Below are positions 15,027 through 24,119 of a stretch of 39,523 bases of DNA, one piece after another. Source of the stretch: Deltaproteobacteria bacterium (lineage in GTDB: Bacteria; Desulfobacterota; Desulfobacteria; Desulfobacterales; Desulfosarcinaceae); assembly GCA_020444075.1 (NCBI GenBank), contig JAHLLR010000048.1, positions 1 to 39,523 of the forward strand. The letters run 5' to 3'. A program made the position numbers and the translations under genes. A model generated the notes under the pieces. It saw nothing but the letters and a program-made list of their open reading frames with translations. It had not been told where the DNA came from and made no database searches. Each line of letters opens with the position of its first letter. Position 1 is the first letter of the stretch.

Positions 15027-16445
15027 TTGACCGTGGCCACATCATCCGCTCGAAACCCAAGCCGCAACCGACCAAGACAGAACCGACCCATCACCGACCC
15101 CCGAGCCGCTGCCCTGATCGTGCTGGATCGCCTGGACTATGGAAAGGCGACCCTGGACGCCGTTCTCGATGACACCGCGCCCATGATGACCGGGATCTCC
15201 CGCCGGGACCGGGCCCTGTTCAACCAGCTGGTATACGGCGTGCTTCGCCGGCGCCTGCGACTGGATGCCGTTGTCGGGGCTTACGCCGACCGGCCCCTCA
15301 AAAAGATATCCCCGCCCATCCTGAACATCCTGAGAATCGCCCTGTTCCAGATCCTGTTCATGGACCGGATCCCGCCGTCGGCGGCGGTGAACACGGCGGT
15401 CAACCTGGTGAGAGCCCAAAACGCCTCAAAAGCGGCCGGATTCGTCAACGCCCTGCTCAGAAACGCACTGCGGGATCCCGACCGGTTCCGCCTTCCCGAT
15501 GCCCTGGATTCGCCGGTGGAGCACATGGCCGTTTCCCATGCCTTTCCCCACTGGCTGGCCTCGCGCTGGATCGACCGGATGGGCGTTGGCGAAACCCAAC
15601 GGCTGTGTGAGGCCATGAACACCATCCCGCCAATCACCCTACGCTGCAACGGACTGAAAAACAGCCTGGCGGAACTGGTGGATGCATTGACGGACCAGGC
15701 GGAAGAGATCCGGACCCTGGACACCGTCCCCGGCGGAGTCAACCTGATCCGCCCCCGGTTGCCGATCCCGGAGATGAAGGCGTTCGTCGACGGCCGTTTT
15801 GCCGTTCAGGACGGCGCCGCCCAGCTGGTTTCCCTGCTGATGGCACCCCAGCCGGGAGAAACCGTGCTGGACGCCTGTGCCGGCCTGGGCGGAAAGACGA
15901 CCCATCTGGCCCAGCTCATGAACGACAGGGGCACCATCGTGGCCATGGACAACGTGCCGGCCAAACTGATCCGTCTGGAAAACGAGGCACGCCGACTGGG
16001 GGTGTCCATCATTCGCACCCGACGGTCGGACCTGGACCGGCCGCTCCCATCCGAAGCCCTGCCCCGGTTCGACCGGGTTCTTCTGGATGCGCCCTGCTCG
16101 GGCCTGGGGGTGCTGCGCCGCAACCCCGACGCCAAATGGTCCTCCCAACAAGCGGATATCGCCCGATTGGCCGTGCAGCAGTCGCGCTTTCTCGATCACC
16201 TCGCTCCGCTGGTCAAAAAGAACGGGGTTCTGGTTTTTGCCGTCTGCAGCATGGAACCGGAAGAAAATGAAGGGGTAATCAAGACTTTTTTGAAAAACCA
16301 TGCAAACTTTGCTATAATCGATACGCAATCGATAGAAGAGAAGACCGTGCTTCCTTTTTTGGGCGATGACGGCTTTCTCAGAACCGCTCCCCACATTCAT
16401 CACATGGACGGCTTTTTTGCAGCCCGGCTTCAACGCACGCGCTGA
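15027..16445 (+). CDS. rsmB: 16S rRNA (cytosine-C5) methyltransferase
   Basis: A 472-residue enzyme that methylates C967 of 16S rRNA using S-adenosylmethionine. An N-terminal NusB-like RNA-binding domain (about 26-160) precedes the methyltransferase domain: DACAGLGGKTTH (282-293) binds the cofactor, PCSG holds C357, and AVCSMEPEENE holds the second conserved cysteine, C407. These two cysteines carry out covalent catalysis and product release. A short basic tail precedes the NusB part. The start is TTG directly after the fmt stop, with GTG two codons later as an alternative. The gspF gene follows after 14 bases, so the translation-factor genes probably run into the secretion operon. Confidence 0.95.
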   Translation: MTVATSSARNPSRNRPRQNRPITDPRAAALIVLDRLDYGKATLDAVLDDTAPMMTGISRRDRALFNQLVYGVLRRRLRLDAVVGAYADRPLKKISPPILNILRIALFQILFMDRIPPSAAVNTAVNLVRAQNASKAAGFVNALLRNALRDPDRFRLPDALDSPVEHMAVSHAFPHWLASRWIDRMGVGETQRLCEAMNTIPPITLRCNGLKNSLAELVDALTDQAEEIRTLDTVPGGVNLIRPRLPIPEMKAFVDGRFAVQDGAAQLVSLLMAPQPGETVLDACAGLGGKTTHLAQLMNDRGTIVAMDNVPAKLIRLENEARRLGVSIIRTRRSDLDRPLPSEALPRFDRVLLDAPCSGLGVLRRNPDAKWSSQQADIARLAVQQSRFLDHLAPLVKKNGVLVFAVCSMEPEENEGVIKTFLKNHANFAIIDTQSIEEKTVLPFLGDDGFLRTAPHIHHMDGFFAARLQRTR

Positions 16446-16459
16446 CAGGATTAAACGCC

Positions 16460-17686
16460 ATGCCCGTTTATGATTACGAAGCCCTTGACGCCAAGGGGAA
16501 AACCATTACCGGGATCATCGATGCCGACGGCGCCCAGGCGGCCCGCCAGAAAATCCGTGCCATGGGCAGTTTTCCCGTCACCGTAAAAGAGGTCACGGAA
16601 GGCGAAACCAGCAAAGAGACCCGGGGCATCACGTTCCAGGGTCTGTTCAGCCGTGTCACGCCGGCCCATGTCAGCCTGTGGACCCGTCAGCTGGCGACCT
16701 TGACCGGCGCCGGATTCCCGCTGGTGACCGCCCTGACCACCCTGGTTTCCCAGGCCAAAACCCACGGATTCACCAAGATCGTGGCCCGGATCAAGGACTC
16801 CATCGTCGAGGGCAACAGCTTTGCCTCGTCCCTGACGCTCTTCCCGTCCGTATTCTCCCAGATTTACATCAACATGGTGCGCGCCGGTGAGACATCGGGA
16901 ACGCTGGAAATCGTGCTCCAGCGTCTGGCGGACATCATGGAAAAGCAGCAGGAGCTCAAGTCCCGGATCCAGACCGCCATGGCCTATCCGATCCTCATGA
17001 CGATTATCGGCACCCTGGTGCTTTTCTTCCTGATGACCTTCGTCGTCCCCAATATCACCACCATCTTCACGGACATGAACCAGGCGCTGCCGACCCCGAC
17101 CCGCTTTCTCATCGCAGCCAGCGATCTGTTCAAAAGCTACTGGTGGCTGCTGGTCGTCGTGGTCGTGGCCGCTCTGGTGGCGTTAAAGGCCTTTCGAAAG
17201 ACGGAACGCGGCCTTGCCACGACCGACCGGATGATGCTTTCCACACCCGTCATGGGCTCGCTGCTCAAAAAGATCGCGGTGGCCCGTTTTGCCCGGACCC
17301 TCGCATCGCTGCTCGAAAACGGCGTGACCATGCTGCCGGCCCTGGAGATCGTCCGAAATGTCACCGGCAACGTCGCCATCTCCGGTCTTATCGAAAACGC
17401 GTCCAATGAAGTCGAACGGGGCCAGGGGCTGGGTTTGTCCCTGGCGGCCGACGACGTCTTTCCCGACCTTGCCGTACAGATGGTTCAGGTGGGTGAGCAA
17501 AGCGGTGAACTGGAATCCATGCTGTACAAAATCGCCGAAGTATATGAAAACGAAGTCCAGTCATCGATCATGAGCATGATGGCCATGCTGGAACCGGTGA
17601 TGATCCTGGTCATGGCGGCGGTGGTGCTGTTTATCGTTCTTTCCATCTGCCTGCCCATTTTCGAAATGAACCAGTTGGTGGGATAG
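16460..17686 (+). CDS. gspF: type II secretion inner-membrane platform protein GspF
   Basis: A 408-residue PulF/PilC-family protein that forms the inner-membrane platform of the secretion machine and contacts the GspE ATPase. It begins PVYDYEALDAKGK, typical of the family, and has two repeated T2SSF domains (about 68-195 and 272-396). Hydrophobic spans lie near 173-195, 222-245 and 378-400. Length and layout are normal. It opens this cluster, whereas in most organisms gspC opens the operon. A roughly 196-base gap to gspG contains no other gene. Confidence 0.95.
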   Translation: MPVYDYEALDAKGKTITGIIDADGAQAARQKIRAMGSFPVTVKEVTEGETSKETRGITFQGLFSRVTPAHVSLWTRQLATLTGAGFPLVTALTTLVSQAKTHGFTKIVARIKDSIVEGNSFASSLTLFPSVFSQIYINMVRAGETSGTLEIVLQRLADIMEKQQELKSRIQTAMAYPILMTIIGTLVLFFLMTFVVPNITTIFTDMNQALPTPTRFLIAASDLFKSYWWLLVVVVVAALVALKAFRKTERGLATTDRMMLSTPVMGSLLKKIAVARFARTLASLLENGVTMLPALEIVRNVTGNVAISGLIENASNEVERGQGLGLSLAADDVFPDLAVQMVQVGEQSGELESMLYKIAEVYENEVQSSIMSMMAMLEPVMILVMAAVVLFIVLSICLPIFEMNQLVG

Positions 17687-17882
17687 GGATCGTTGGTTTA
17701 ATTGGTTGGGTTGATTGGGTTGAGCTTTCACCTTCGACCTTCAACCTACGCCCTTTGAGCCTTTAGCCTGTTTACCTGTTGTCATTGATTGTCGGGGCGC
17801 ATTGGGTTAGAATTCGTCCGCAGACAAAAAGCGATCGACCAGGCCGCTATTTAAACGCCGGGTATGGAACCATGGAGGAATT
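17687..17882. other. low-complexity spacer before gspG
   Basis: This gap contains degenerate repeats such as GGTTGGGTTGATTGGGTTGA and runs of TTCGACC/TTCAACC and CCTTTGAGCCTTTAGCC. No gene is visible. The final bases carry GGAGGAATT, the ribosome binding site of gspG. A secondary promoter for the pseudopilin genes could lie here, but I cannot identify boxes. Confidence 0.45.
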
Positions 17883-18338
17883 ATGAAGCTGTCTTTACCG
17901 CAGAATGTGGGTAGCCGCCGCGGCTTTACCCTGATCGAACTGATGGTGGTCATCGTCATCCTCGGTATTCTGGCCGGCCTGATCGTCCCCCGCATCATGG
18001 GCCGTCCGGAGCAGGCCAAGCAGGTCAAAGCCAAAATGCAGATCGAAAGCATTTCCACGGCGCTCAAACTCTACAAACTGGACAACGGCATGTACCCCTC
18101 AACCGAACAGGGGCTCCAGGCCCTGGTGGAGCCGCCCACCTCGGGCAACATTCCCAAAAACTGGCGCAAGGGCGGATATCTGGAAAAGGGCAAGGTGCCC
18201 AAAGACCCCTGGGGCAATGAGTTCGTCTACCTGAGCCCGGGCGTTCATGATGAGTTTGACATCATCGCCTACGGCGCCGACGGGGCCGCCGGCGGTGAGG
18301 ATAAAGATGCCGATATCAACAGCTGGGAGTCCGAATAA
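17883..18338 (+). CDS. gspG: major pseudopilin GspG
   Basis: The main subunit of the periplasmic pseudopilus, 151 residues. The leader ends RRG, with prepilin peptidase cleavage after G14 to expose F15; the required glutamate is E19 in FTLIE. A hydrophobic helix follows ([16 protein letters not shown]). The C-terminal part has the T2SSG pattern [29 protein letters not shown] and a D/G-rich calcium-site-like loop near the end ([15 protein letters not shown]). GGAGGAATT precedes the ATG. It heads the pseudopilin set G-H-I-J-K. Confidence 0.97.
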   Translation: MKLSLPQNVGSRRGFTLIELMVVIVILGILAGLIVPRIMGRPEQAKQVKAKMQIESISTALKLYKLDNGMYPSTEQGLQALVEPPTSGNIPKNWRKGGYLEKGKVPKDPWGNEFVYLSPGVHDEFDIIAYGADGAAGGEDKDADINSWESE

Positions 18339-18385
18339 CGCGGCGCCAGCGTTCACCCGGCGAGCCCGCACGCGTCGCCCATGCC

Positions 18386-18955
18386 ATGACATCAAGCCAG
18401 GCCGGCCTTGAATTCGCCCTGCACAGGCAGGCATCCGCAGAAAAACATACAGGAATGACCCTAGTGGGCAACCGGGGATTCACACTGATTGAAATGATCG
18501 TCGTGACTGCGCTGATCAGCATCATGCTGATGCTGGCCATTCCCCGCCTGGAAGGCGGGCTCTTTTCCGACGGGTCCGACGAAACCGCCCGCTGGATCAT
18601 CGCCAACGTCCGCAACCTCAAGGAAAAGGCGGTCGTCGAGAAAAAAACCTATCTGCTCAACGTGTCCCCCGACGTCCAGCGGCTCTGGGTCACCGAAGCC
18701 GGCATGGCGGATGCCGACGCCGACGCCGCCCGCGAGGCAGGCTACGCGCTGCCACGGGGAGTGACCATCGACCACGTGGCTTTTTCACAGACCGAGCGTT
18801 TCTCCAGCGGGACCATCCCCATCGGTTTTTATCCCGAGGGGTATTCAGACAAAGCCGTCATCCGCGTGCGAACCAGCGACGGCGATCGTCTCGCATTTTT
18901 CATCGAACCGTTTCTGGCCGGGGCCGATCTGGTCCGGGGCCCCGAAGGATGGTAG
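18386..18955 (+). CDS. gspH: minor pseudopilin GspH
   Basis: A 189-residue pseudopilin with cleavage site NRG/FTLIE after G31 and E36 as the position +5 glutamate, then a hydrophobic helix. The body after the helix is a beta-rich GspH-type domain ending GADLVRGPEGW. The 31-residue leader is long; an alternative start at codon 24 (MTLVGNRG) gives a leader of normal length but has its AGGA too close to the ATG. The start is therefore uncertain, the end secure. It overlaps gspI by seven bases. Confidence 0.88.
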   Translation: MTSSQAGLEFALHRQASAEKHTGMTLVGNRGFTLIEMIVVTALISIMLMLAIPRLEGGLFSDGSDETARWIIANVRNLKEKAVVEKKTYLLNVSPDVQRLWVTEAGMADADADAAREAGYALPRGVTIDHVAFSQTERFSSGTIPIGFYPEGYSDKAVIRVRTSDGDRLAFFIEPFLAGADLVRGPEGW

Positions 18956-19386
18956 CCATGGTATCGGGCAACCATCGCCGTCGCCGAACCGGGCTGGTCC
19001 CAAAAGGCGCCCCTGAAAACGGCTTCACCCTCATGGAAGTGATGGTGGCCCTGTCCGTGGTGGCCATCGCCCTGATGGCCATCTATCGCATGCATACCCA
19101 GACCCTGTTCATGGACGCCAGGGGGCGGTTCGACACGGAGGCGACCCTGCTGATGGGTCAGAAGCTGGCCGACCTGGAGACGATTAAACTGGAGGATTTT
19201 TCCGGCGACAGCGGAGATTTCGGCGACGCCCACCCCGGTTACGCGTGGCGGATCCAGACGGAAGACGTCTCGTCCGACCTGCTCAAAGAGGACGGGCCGA
19301 CGCTCAAACGGATTACCGTCACCATCAGCTTTAACGGGGAAGCATCCGTTTTCAACCTGACCACTTACAGGCACCTGTATGAATAG
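18949..19386 (+). CDS. gspI: minor pseudopilin GspI
   Basis: A 145-residue pseudopilin with cleavage site ENG/FTLME after G25 and E30 at position +5, followed by a hydrophobic helix (VMVALSVVAIALMAIYRMH). In well-studied systems GspI forms the tip complex with GspJ and GspK. The start overlaps gspH; a second ATG three codons later is possible. The end overlaps gspJ by eight bases, consistent with coupled translation of the tip proteins. Confidence 0.9.
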   Translation: MVAMVSGNHRRRRTGLVPKGAPENGFTLMEVMVALSVVAIALMAIYRMHTQTLFMDARGRFDTEATLLMGQKLADLETIKLEDFSGDSGDFGDAHPGYAWRIQTEDVSSDLLKEDGPTLKRITVTISFNGEASVFNLTTYRHLYE

Positions 19387-20083
19387 CGCCCACCGGCGGT
19401 CATCGACGGCCTCCGATTCAGACAGCGGATTCACCCTGTTGGAGATCCTGGTGGCGATCTTTATCTTCGCCCTGGTGATCACCATGGTTTTCGGCTCGTT
19501 CCGGGCCGTTTTCTCCAGCGCCGATGCCGTCGGCGGTGACGTGGCCATTTTCGAAACGGCCCGGACCTGTCTGGGGCGCATGGCCACGGATCTGGGAGCC
19601 CTGGTCGTCTCCGACTATCCACGCTATATCAAACCGGAATTCAATCACCCGCAGGATCCCTATCGTCTGGTGGGAGATACGACCGACGTGGGCGGCAGCA
19701 GCTTCGGTCGCCTGCAGTTCGCATCACGGGCCCACCTGCGATTGAACCGGGATCCACGGCAGGGGGTGTGCCGCATCGTCTACTACGCCCATCAACGATC
19801 CGACGGGTCGCTGGTCCTGCGCCGCGCCGACGACCTTTACCCCTTTCCCGATTTCGAGGAGAGCGCGGACGATCCTATTTTATGCGACACCCTGCTGGCC
19901 CTCGAATTCGGGTATATCGGCAACGAGGAAGAAATGCGCGACCGGTGGGATTCGGAATCGGCCGACACCGATTACGCCACACCGCGGTCGGTGGAGATCC
20001 GGTTGACGGTGGGAACGCCATCCCGGCCCAAGACATTCACCACACGGGTACCCCTGCATGTATACCGCAAAGCAGTTGAATAG
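19379..20083 (+). CDS. gspJ: minor pseudopilin GspJ
   Basis: A 234-residue pseudopilin with cleavage site DSG/FTLLE after G17 and E22 at position +5. The helix is EILVAIFIFALVITMVFGSF, and the large beta-rich C-terminal domain (about 60-230) fits GspJ, which with GspI and GspK caps the pseudopilus. The leader is rich in Ser and Asp rather than strongly basic, with an RR pair near its start. It overlaps gspK by 26 bases. Confidence 0.9.
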   Translation: MNSAHRRSSTASDSDSGFTLLEILVAIFIFALVITMVFGSFRAVFSSADAVGGDVAIFETARTCLGRMATDLGALVVSDYPRYIKPEFNHPQDPYRLVGDTTDVGGSSFGRLQFASRAHLRLNRDPRQGVCRIVYYAHQRSDGSLVLRRADDLYPFPDFEESADDPILCDTLLALEFGYIGNEEEMRDRWDSESADTDYATPRSVEIRLTVGTPSRPKTFTTRVPLHVYRKAVE

Positions 20084-21161
20084 CCCCAATGGGCCCACGG
20101 TCCTGGACAACCGCCGCGGGGTAGCGATCCTGGTCGCCATCGGGGTGGTGGCCGTGCTGCTCACCGCCGGATTGGCCCTGAACCGCCGGATCCGCAGTTC
20201 GGTTACCGAGGCCTTCCTTGCCCGGGAGCAGGTGGTGCTGTCGGAAATGGCCGTTTCCGGGGTCCATGCCGCCATGGTGATGCTGATCAATGACCGCAGG
20301 GAAAACGACACGGATACGCTCCAGGAGGATTGGGCCAATCCGGAAAAAGTGGCCGAAATGGTGGGGCTGATCCCCTTTGATGAAGGCAGCGTCGATGTCC
20401 GCATCACCGATGAACGGGGCAAAATCCAGGTGAATGCCCTGGTCAAGTTTCCCGAAGGCCAGCAGTTTTCCGCCAGCCAGCGTTTTCTGTGGGAGCGCCT
20501 GCTCGATCAATTGTTCTCGGCATTTGAAGCGGCGCCGGACAGCGACCCCAATATGATCATCAATTCGCTCAAAGACTGGCTGGACAGCGGGGATGACGAT
20601 GCCATTACCGGGTTGAGCGGCGCCGAGTCCGACTACTACGAAGATCTGGATCCGCCTTACAGCAGCAAGAACGGCCCGATCGATGATCTGGGAGAAGTCG
20701 CCCTGATCCACGGGGTTACCCCGGAACTGTTTGCCGGCGCAGGCGGTGCAGCCGGACTCTCATCCCTGTTGACCGTCCAGGGGATGTCGGCCGTCGGTGA
20801 CGGCCGCTTCACCTTTGACGGCAGGATCAACATATCAACGGCCGACGTTGCCGTGCTCGCCGCCCTGCTTCCGTCTGAAAATTCCGACCTGGCGGAAGCG
20901 CTGGCCGACTTTCGCGTGGCCAAAGCGGATGAGACGTTTACCAACCCCATCACCAATGCCCAGTGGTACAAAAATGTACCGGGCGCCGGCGGCATCACCA
21001 TCAGTCCCGACCTGATTACCGTGTCCAGCGACCTGTTCCGGATCGTCGCGACCGCCAAACGCAATGAGAGGACCGCTACCGTCACGGTGGTGGTCCAGCG
21101 GGAAAAAGAGCCGGTCACCGGCAGATGGCTCTGTAAAACCTTGATTTGGCAGGCAGAATAA
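20058..21161 (+). CDS. gspK: minor pseudopilin GspK
   Basis: A 367-residue tip pseudopilin. The leader ends NRRG, with cleavage after G21, and the mature chain starts VAILVAIGV. Position +5 is hydrophobic rather than Glu, the known hallmark of GspK that suits it to the fibre tip. The large insert domain includes acidic stretches such as LDSGDDDAITGLSG (about 179-192), similar to the calcium-binding helical region of the family. A roughly 100-base gap without a gene separates it from gspL. Confidence 0.9.
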   Translation: MYTAKQLNSPNGPTVLDNRRGVAILVAIGVVAVLLTAGLALNRRIRSSVTEAFLAREQVVLSEMAVSGVHAAMVMLINDRRENDTDTLQEDWANPEKVAEMVGLIPFDEGSVDVRITDERGKIQVNALVKFPEGQQFSASQRFLWERLLDQLFSAFEAAPDSDPNMIINSLKDWLDSGDDDAITGLSGAESDYYEDLDPPYSSKNGPIDDLGEVALIHGVTPELFAGAGGAAGLSSLLTVQGMSAVGDGRFTFDGRINISTADVAVLAALLPSENSDLAEALADFRVAKADETFTNPITNAQWYKNVPGAGGITISPDLITVSSDLFRIVATAKRNERTATVTVVVQREKEPVTGRWLCKTLIWQAE

Positions 21162-21261
21162 GATATATGGGACAGATCGAGAAATGATTGATGCCCGTTA
21201 GAAAAAAACGGATCGAGGTTTTCTGTATGATGGCCACGAAACCCCAAACGAGCGAACACCC

Positions 21262-22704
21262 ATGAGTCGCAAGATCCTCAGCCTGGAAATTCGAGAGGGG
21301 TCGATCGCAGCCGTGATGCTGGACAGCGGTTTCAAGGGCAGCCAGCTGGAAGCGCAGGGCTATTTTCCCATCCCGGCGGACAAAGCGGGCAATGAAGGAA
21401 TAAAAGCAGCCCTTGAAACCCTGGTTGAAACGCTCCATCCCACCGGCGCCACCTGTGTGCTGGGCATTCCCGCGGCCGTTGTTTCCTTCAGAAATCTTTC
21501 CGTGCCCTTTCATGACATCAAGAAAATCCGGCAGATCCTTCCGTTTGAGCTGGAGCCCGCCCTGCCGATACCGATAGAGGATCTGTTATTCGATTTTGAG
21601 GCCGTGAAAAGGGATAAACAGCAGGATCTGCTGACGTTCTCCGTCAGAAAAAAGGAAATCCAACGGTATCTGGATATTCTCGGATCGGTGAATTTAAGGC
21701 CGGCGGTGATCATGCCCGGCGGATATGCGGCGGCCCGTTTCATCTCCTCGATGACCGATGACAGCGATGATTTTCTCTTCATCGACACTGGAGAAAACCA
21801 CCACACGATCTACGCCGTCTGTTCCGGACACGTTCGCCTGGTCCGCACCCTCCCGGTGGCCCATGACGGCAACCCGGTCGTTCGCAACCTGGAAACGACC
21901 ATGCAGCGGACGTTCACGGCCGTTCAGGAAAGCCTGGGAATTGCCGTCAACCCGTCGACGGTTTTTTGCGCGGGTCCCCAAGCGCCGCTCATCACCACGG
22001 GAAACGGGTCGTCCACCTTGCTGGGTGTACCGGTTAAATCCATTGACGGCATACGGACGTTTCCCCGGTTGAAGGGATCGCTGGCAACCCAGGACTGGCA
22101 ATCCGGACGTCTGGACATCGCCCTGGCCCTGGCCCTGATGGAAACCGAGGCCGTCACCGGCGTCAACTTCTCTACAGAGCGGTCAACGATCCAGCATTAC
22201 TGGAGCGAATATCGAAAAAATATCATCCTGACGGCGATACTGATCGGGCTTACCCTGGCGACCGCACTGGGGGTGCAGATCCTCGGGGTGAATGCCAAGG
22301 AGCGGCGCCTGGCAGAACTGGACCGGCAGATCGAAATGATCTTCAAAAGCACGTTTCCCGAAGTCACCCGCGTGGTGAACCCGCTGCAGCAAATGCAGAT
22401 CAAGATCAAGGAAGCCGGAGACGGCAGCACCGGCTTCGATCTGACGGGCGCCCGCGTTCGGGTCATCGACATCCTCAACGCCCTGAGCCAGCAGATCCCA
22501 TCGTCCGCAGACGTCAAGGTCAACCGCATGGTTGTCGGTGCCGACAACGTCGTGCTCTCAGGCGATACGGACACCTTCAACACGGTGGACGAGATCAAGG
22601 GGCGGCTGGAAGAAGCGGACCTGTTCAAAAGTGTGACCATCAGCTCGGCCGACCTTGAGAAATCGGGAAACCGGGTGAGATTCAAACTGAAGCTGGATTT
22701 TTAG
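21262..22704 (+). CDS. gspL: type II secretion inner-membrane protein GspL
   Basis: A 480-residue bitopic protein linking the ATPase GspE to the membrane. The cytoplasmic actin-like part (about 1-310) has the PilM/GspL-type features VLGIPAAVVSFRNLSVPF, FELEPALPIPIEDLLFDFE and FLFIDTGENHHTIYAV. A single membrane helix follows near 316-338 (IILTAILIGLTLATALGV), then a coiled segment and a periplasmic ferredoxin-like domain (about 380-480) that should pair with GspM. Length and layout are complete. It is the first gene after the pseudopilin block. Confidence 0.88.
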   Translation: MSRKILSLEIREGSIAAVMLDSGFKGSQLEAQGYFPIPADKAGNEGIKAALETLVETLHPTGATCVLGIPAAVVSFRNLSVPFHDIKKIRQILPFELEPALPIPIEDLLFDFEAVKRDKQQDLLTFSVRKKEIQRYLDILGSVNLRPAVIMPGGYAAARFISSMTDDSDDFLFIDTGENHHTIYAVCSGHVRLVRTLPVAHDGNPVVRNLETTMQRTFTAVQESLGIAVNPSTVFCAGPQAPLITTGNGSSTLLGVPVKSIDGIRTFPRLKGSLATQDWQSGRLDIALALALMETEAVTGVNFSTERSTIQHYWSEYRKNIILTAILIGLTLATALGVQILGVNAKERRLAELDRQIEMIFKSTFPEVTRVVNPLQQMQIKIKEAGDGSTGFDLTGARVRVIDILNALSQQIPSSADVKVNRMVVGADNVVLSGDTDTFNTVDEIKGRLEEADLFKSVTISSADLEKSGNRVRFKLKLDF

Positions 22705-22710
22705 CGCACC

Positions 22711-23238
22711 ATGGCCATCAAACTCAACAAACGGGAAAAAATCGGCGTGGCGGCGGCAGCGGCAGCTATCGTCATCTTTCTGGTACTGCAGGTGCTGATT
22801 TTCCCCCTGTTCGAGAAAAACGCCCAATTGTCGAAAATGCTGGCCACCCGCCAACAGGAGCGTGAACAGATTCTGCAGCTGCAGACCGACTATCGCAAAA
22901 CGGCCGAAAAGGCTGAACAGGCGCAGCGTCATCTGAAAACACGCCAGCGGGGCTTCACCCTCTTCTCCTTTCTGGAAACACTGGCGGGACAGACGGGGGT
23001 CAAAAGCCATATCTCCTACATGAGGCCGACCACCACGACCCTGAAGGACAGCCCGTACCGGCTCTCCATGGTAGAGATGAAACTGGAGGAGATTACCATG
23101 GCCCAGCTTCTGACGTACCTGCACGGCATTGAAACATCCCGGGACATGATTTCCATCAAACGGCTCTCCATCTCCAAGGGAGAGCAGAAGGCGGATCTGA
23201 TCAATACGGTATTTCAAGTCGAAACAGTGGAGATGTAG
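22711..23238 (+). CDS. gspM: type II secretion protein GspM
   Basis: A 175-residue bitopic protein: cytoplasmic basic start (KLNKREKIG), one helix (about 13-33, AAAAAIVIFLVLQVLIFPLF), a coiled-coil segment (about 35-80, rich in Gln/Glu), and a small periplasmic alpha/beta domain (about 85-175). This layout matches GspM, which pairs with GspL and stabilises it. The sequence is poorly conserved, so the call also relies on its position six bases after gspL and before gspN. Confidence 0.82.
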   Translation: MAIKLNKREKIGVAAAAAAIVIFLVLQVLIFPLFEKNAQLSKMLATRQQEREQILQLQTDYRKTAEKAEQAQRHLKTRQRGFTLFSFLETLAGQTGVKSHISYMRPTTTTLKDSPYRLSMVEMKLEEITMAQLLTYLHGIETSRDMISIKRLSISKGEQKADLINTVFQVETVEM

Positions 23239-23246
23239 CGATTCTT

Positions 23247-24116
23247 ATGGTTTCCGCTAAAACCATTCTTGCCTATTTGCTGTACGCTCTGCTGGCGGCA
23301 ATCCTTTTTCTGGTTCTGCTGTTTCCCGACCAGGCGGTAAAAGCCTATGTGGACAGCCGGCTGGCAGCCATCGACCCATCGCTGAGCATGGAGGCGGAAA
23401 CGATTCGACCGGCCATGCCGCCGGGACTCAAAATGACCGGCGTAGACCTGAACCGCAACAACGTTCGCCTGGCCCACTTCGAAGATGCCCGGGTGTCGCC
23501 CGATCTGGCGACGGTGCTCCAGGACAAAAAACAGGTCCGGTTCCAGGCACGGATAGCCGGGGGGACCGTCAATGGTCGGGCAACGCTGGAAGGCACCGGT
23601 CCAGCCGGCCCCTTGCGGGTGGAAGCGGATCTGTCGGATATTCGTCTGGGTAAGCTCGATGCAATCCGGACCCGCGTTCCCTTCAGCCTTTCCGGTTCCC
23701 TCAGGGGCCGGATAACCCACGATGGGGCGCGTGCCCCGACGGGAATGACCAACGGGTTGTTGAATGTATCGGATCTGCACATCACCCTGAGAGAGCCCTT
23801 TTTCGGCATCAGCGAGCTGGTGATGGATCAGACGGATGCGGATTTTTCGGTCAGCGGAGGCAATCTTCGGCTCAAATCCCTCACTTTCGATGGCCCCATG
23901 GTTGAGGGTAAAATTACCGGAACCATCGAACTGAGGCAGCCCGTCGAGCAGAGCCGCCTGAACCTCACCGGAAACGCCAAGCCCCGGCCGGAATTGCTTG
24001 CCCGGCTCCAGGAAACCCTCCCCCAGGGGATCGTCAACACCCGGACAATGGGAACCCGGGGACTGACCTTCCGGGTCCGCGGTTCCATCGACGACCCCGA
24101 TTTGTCCATGAGATAG
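23247..24116 (+). CDS. gspN: type II secretion protein GspN
   Basis: A 289-residue protein with one N-terminal membrane segment (about 5-26) and a beta-rich periplasmic body resembling GspN/AsmA-type chains, for example QVRFQARIAGGTVNGRATLE and SGSLRGRITHDG. GspN is not found in every system and its role is poorly known; it is considered an accessory inner-membrane component. It is eight bases after gspM and three bases before gspC. It ends DDPDLSMR, a normal family ending. Confidence 0.78.
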   Translation: MVSAKTILAYLLYALLAAILFLVLLFPDQAVKAYVDSRLAAIDPSLSMEAETIRPAMPPGLKMTGVDLNRNNVRLAHFEDARVSPDLATVLQDKKQVRFQARIAGGTVNGRATLEGTGPAGPLRVEADLSDIRLGKLDAIRTRVPFSLSGSLRGRITHDGARAPTGMTNGLLNVSDLHITLREPFFGISELVMDQTDADFSVSGGNLRLKSLTFDGPMVEGKITGTIELRQPVEQSRLNLTGNAKPRPELLARLQETLPQGIVNTRTMGTRGLTFRVRGSIDDPDLSMR

Positions 24117-24119
24117 GCG

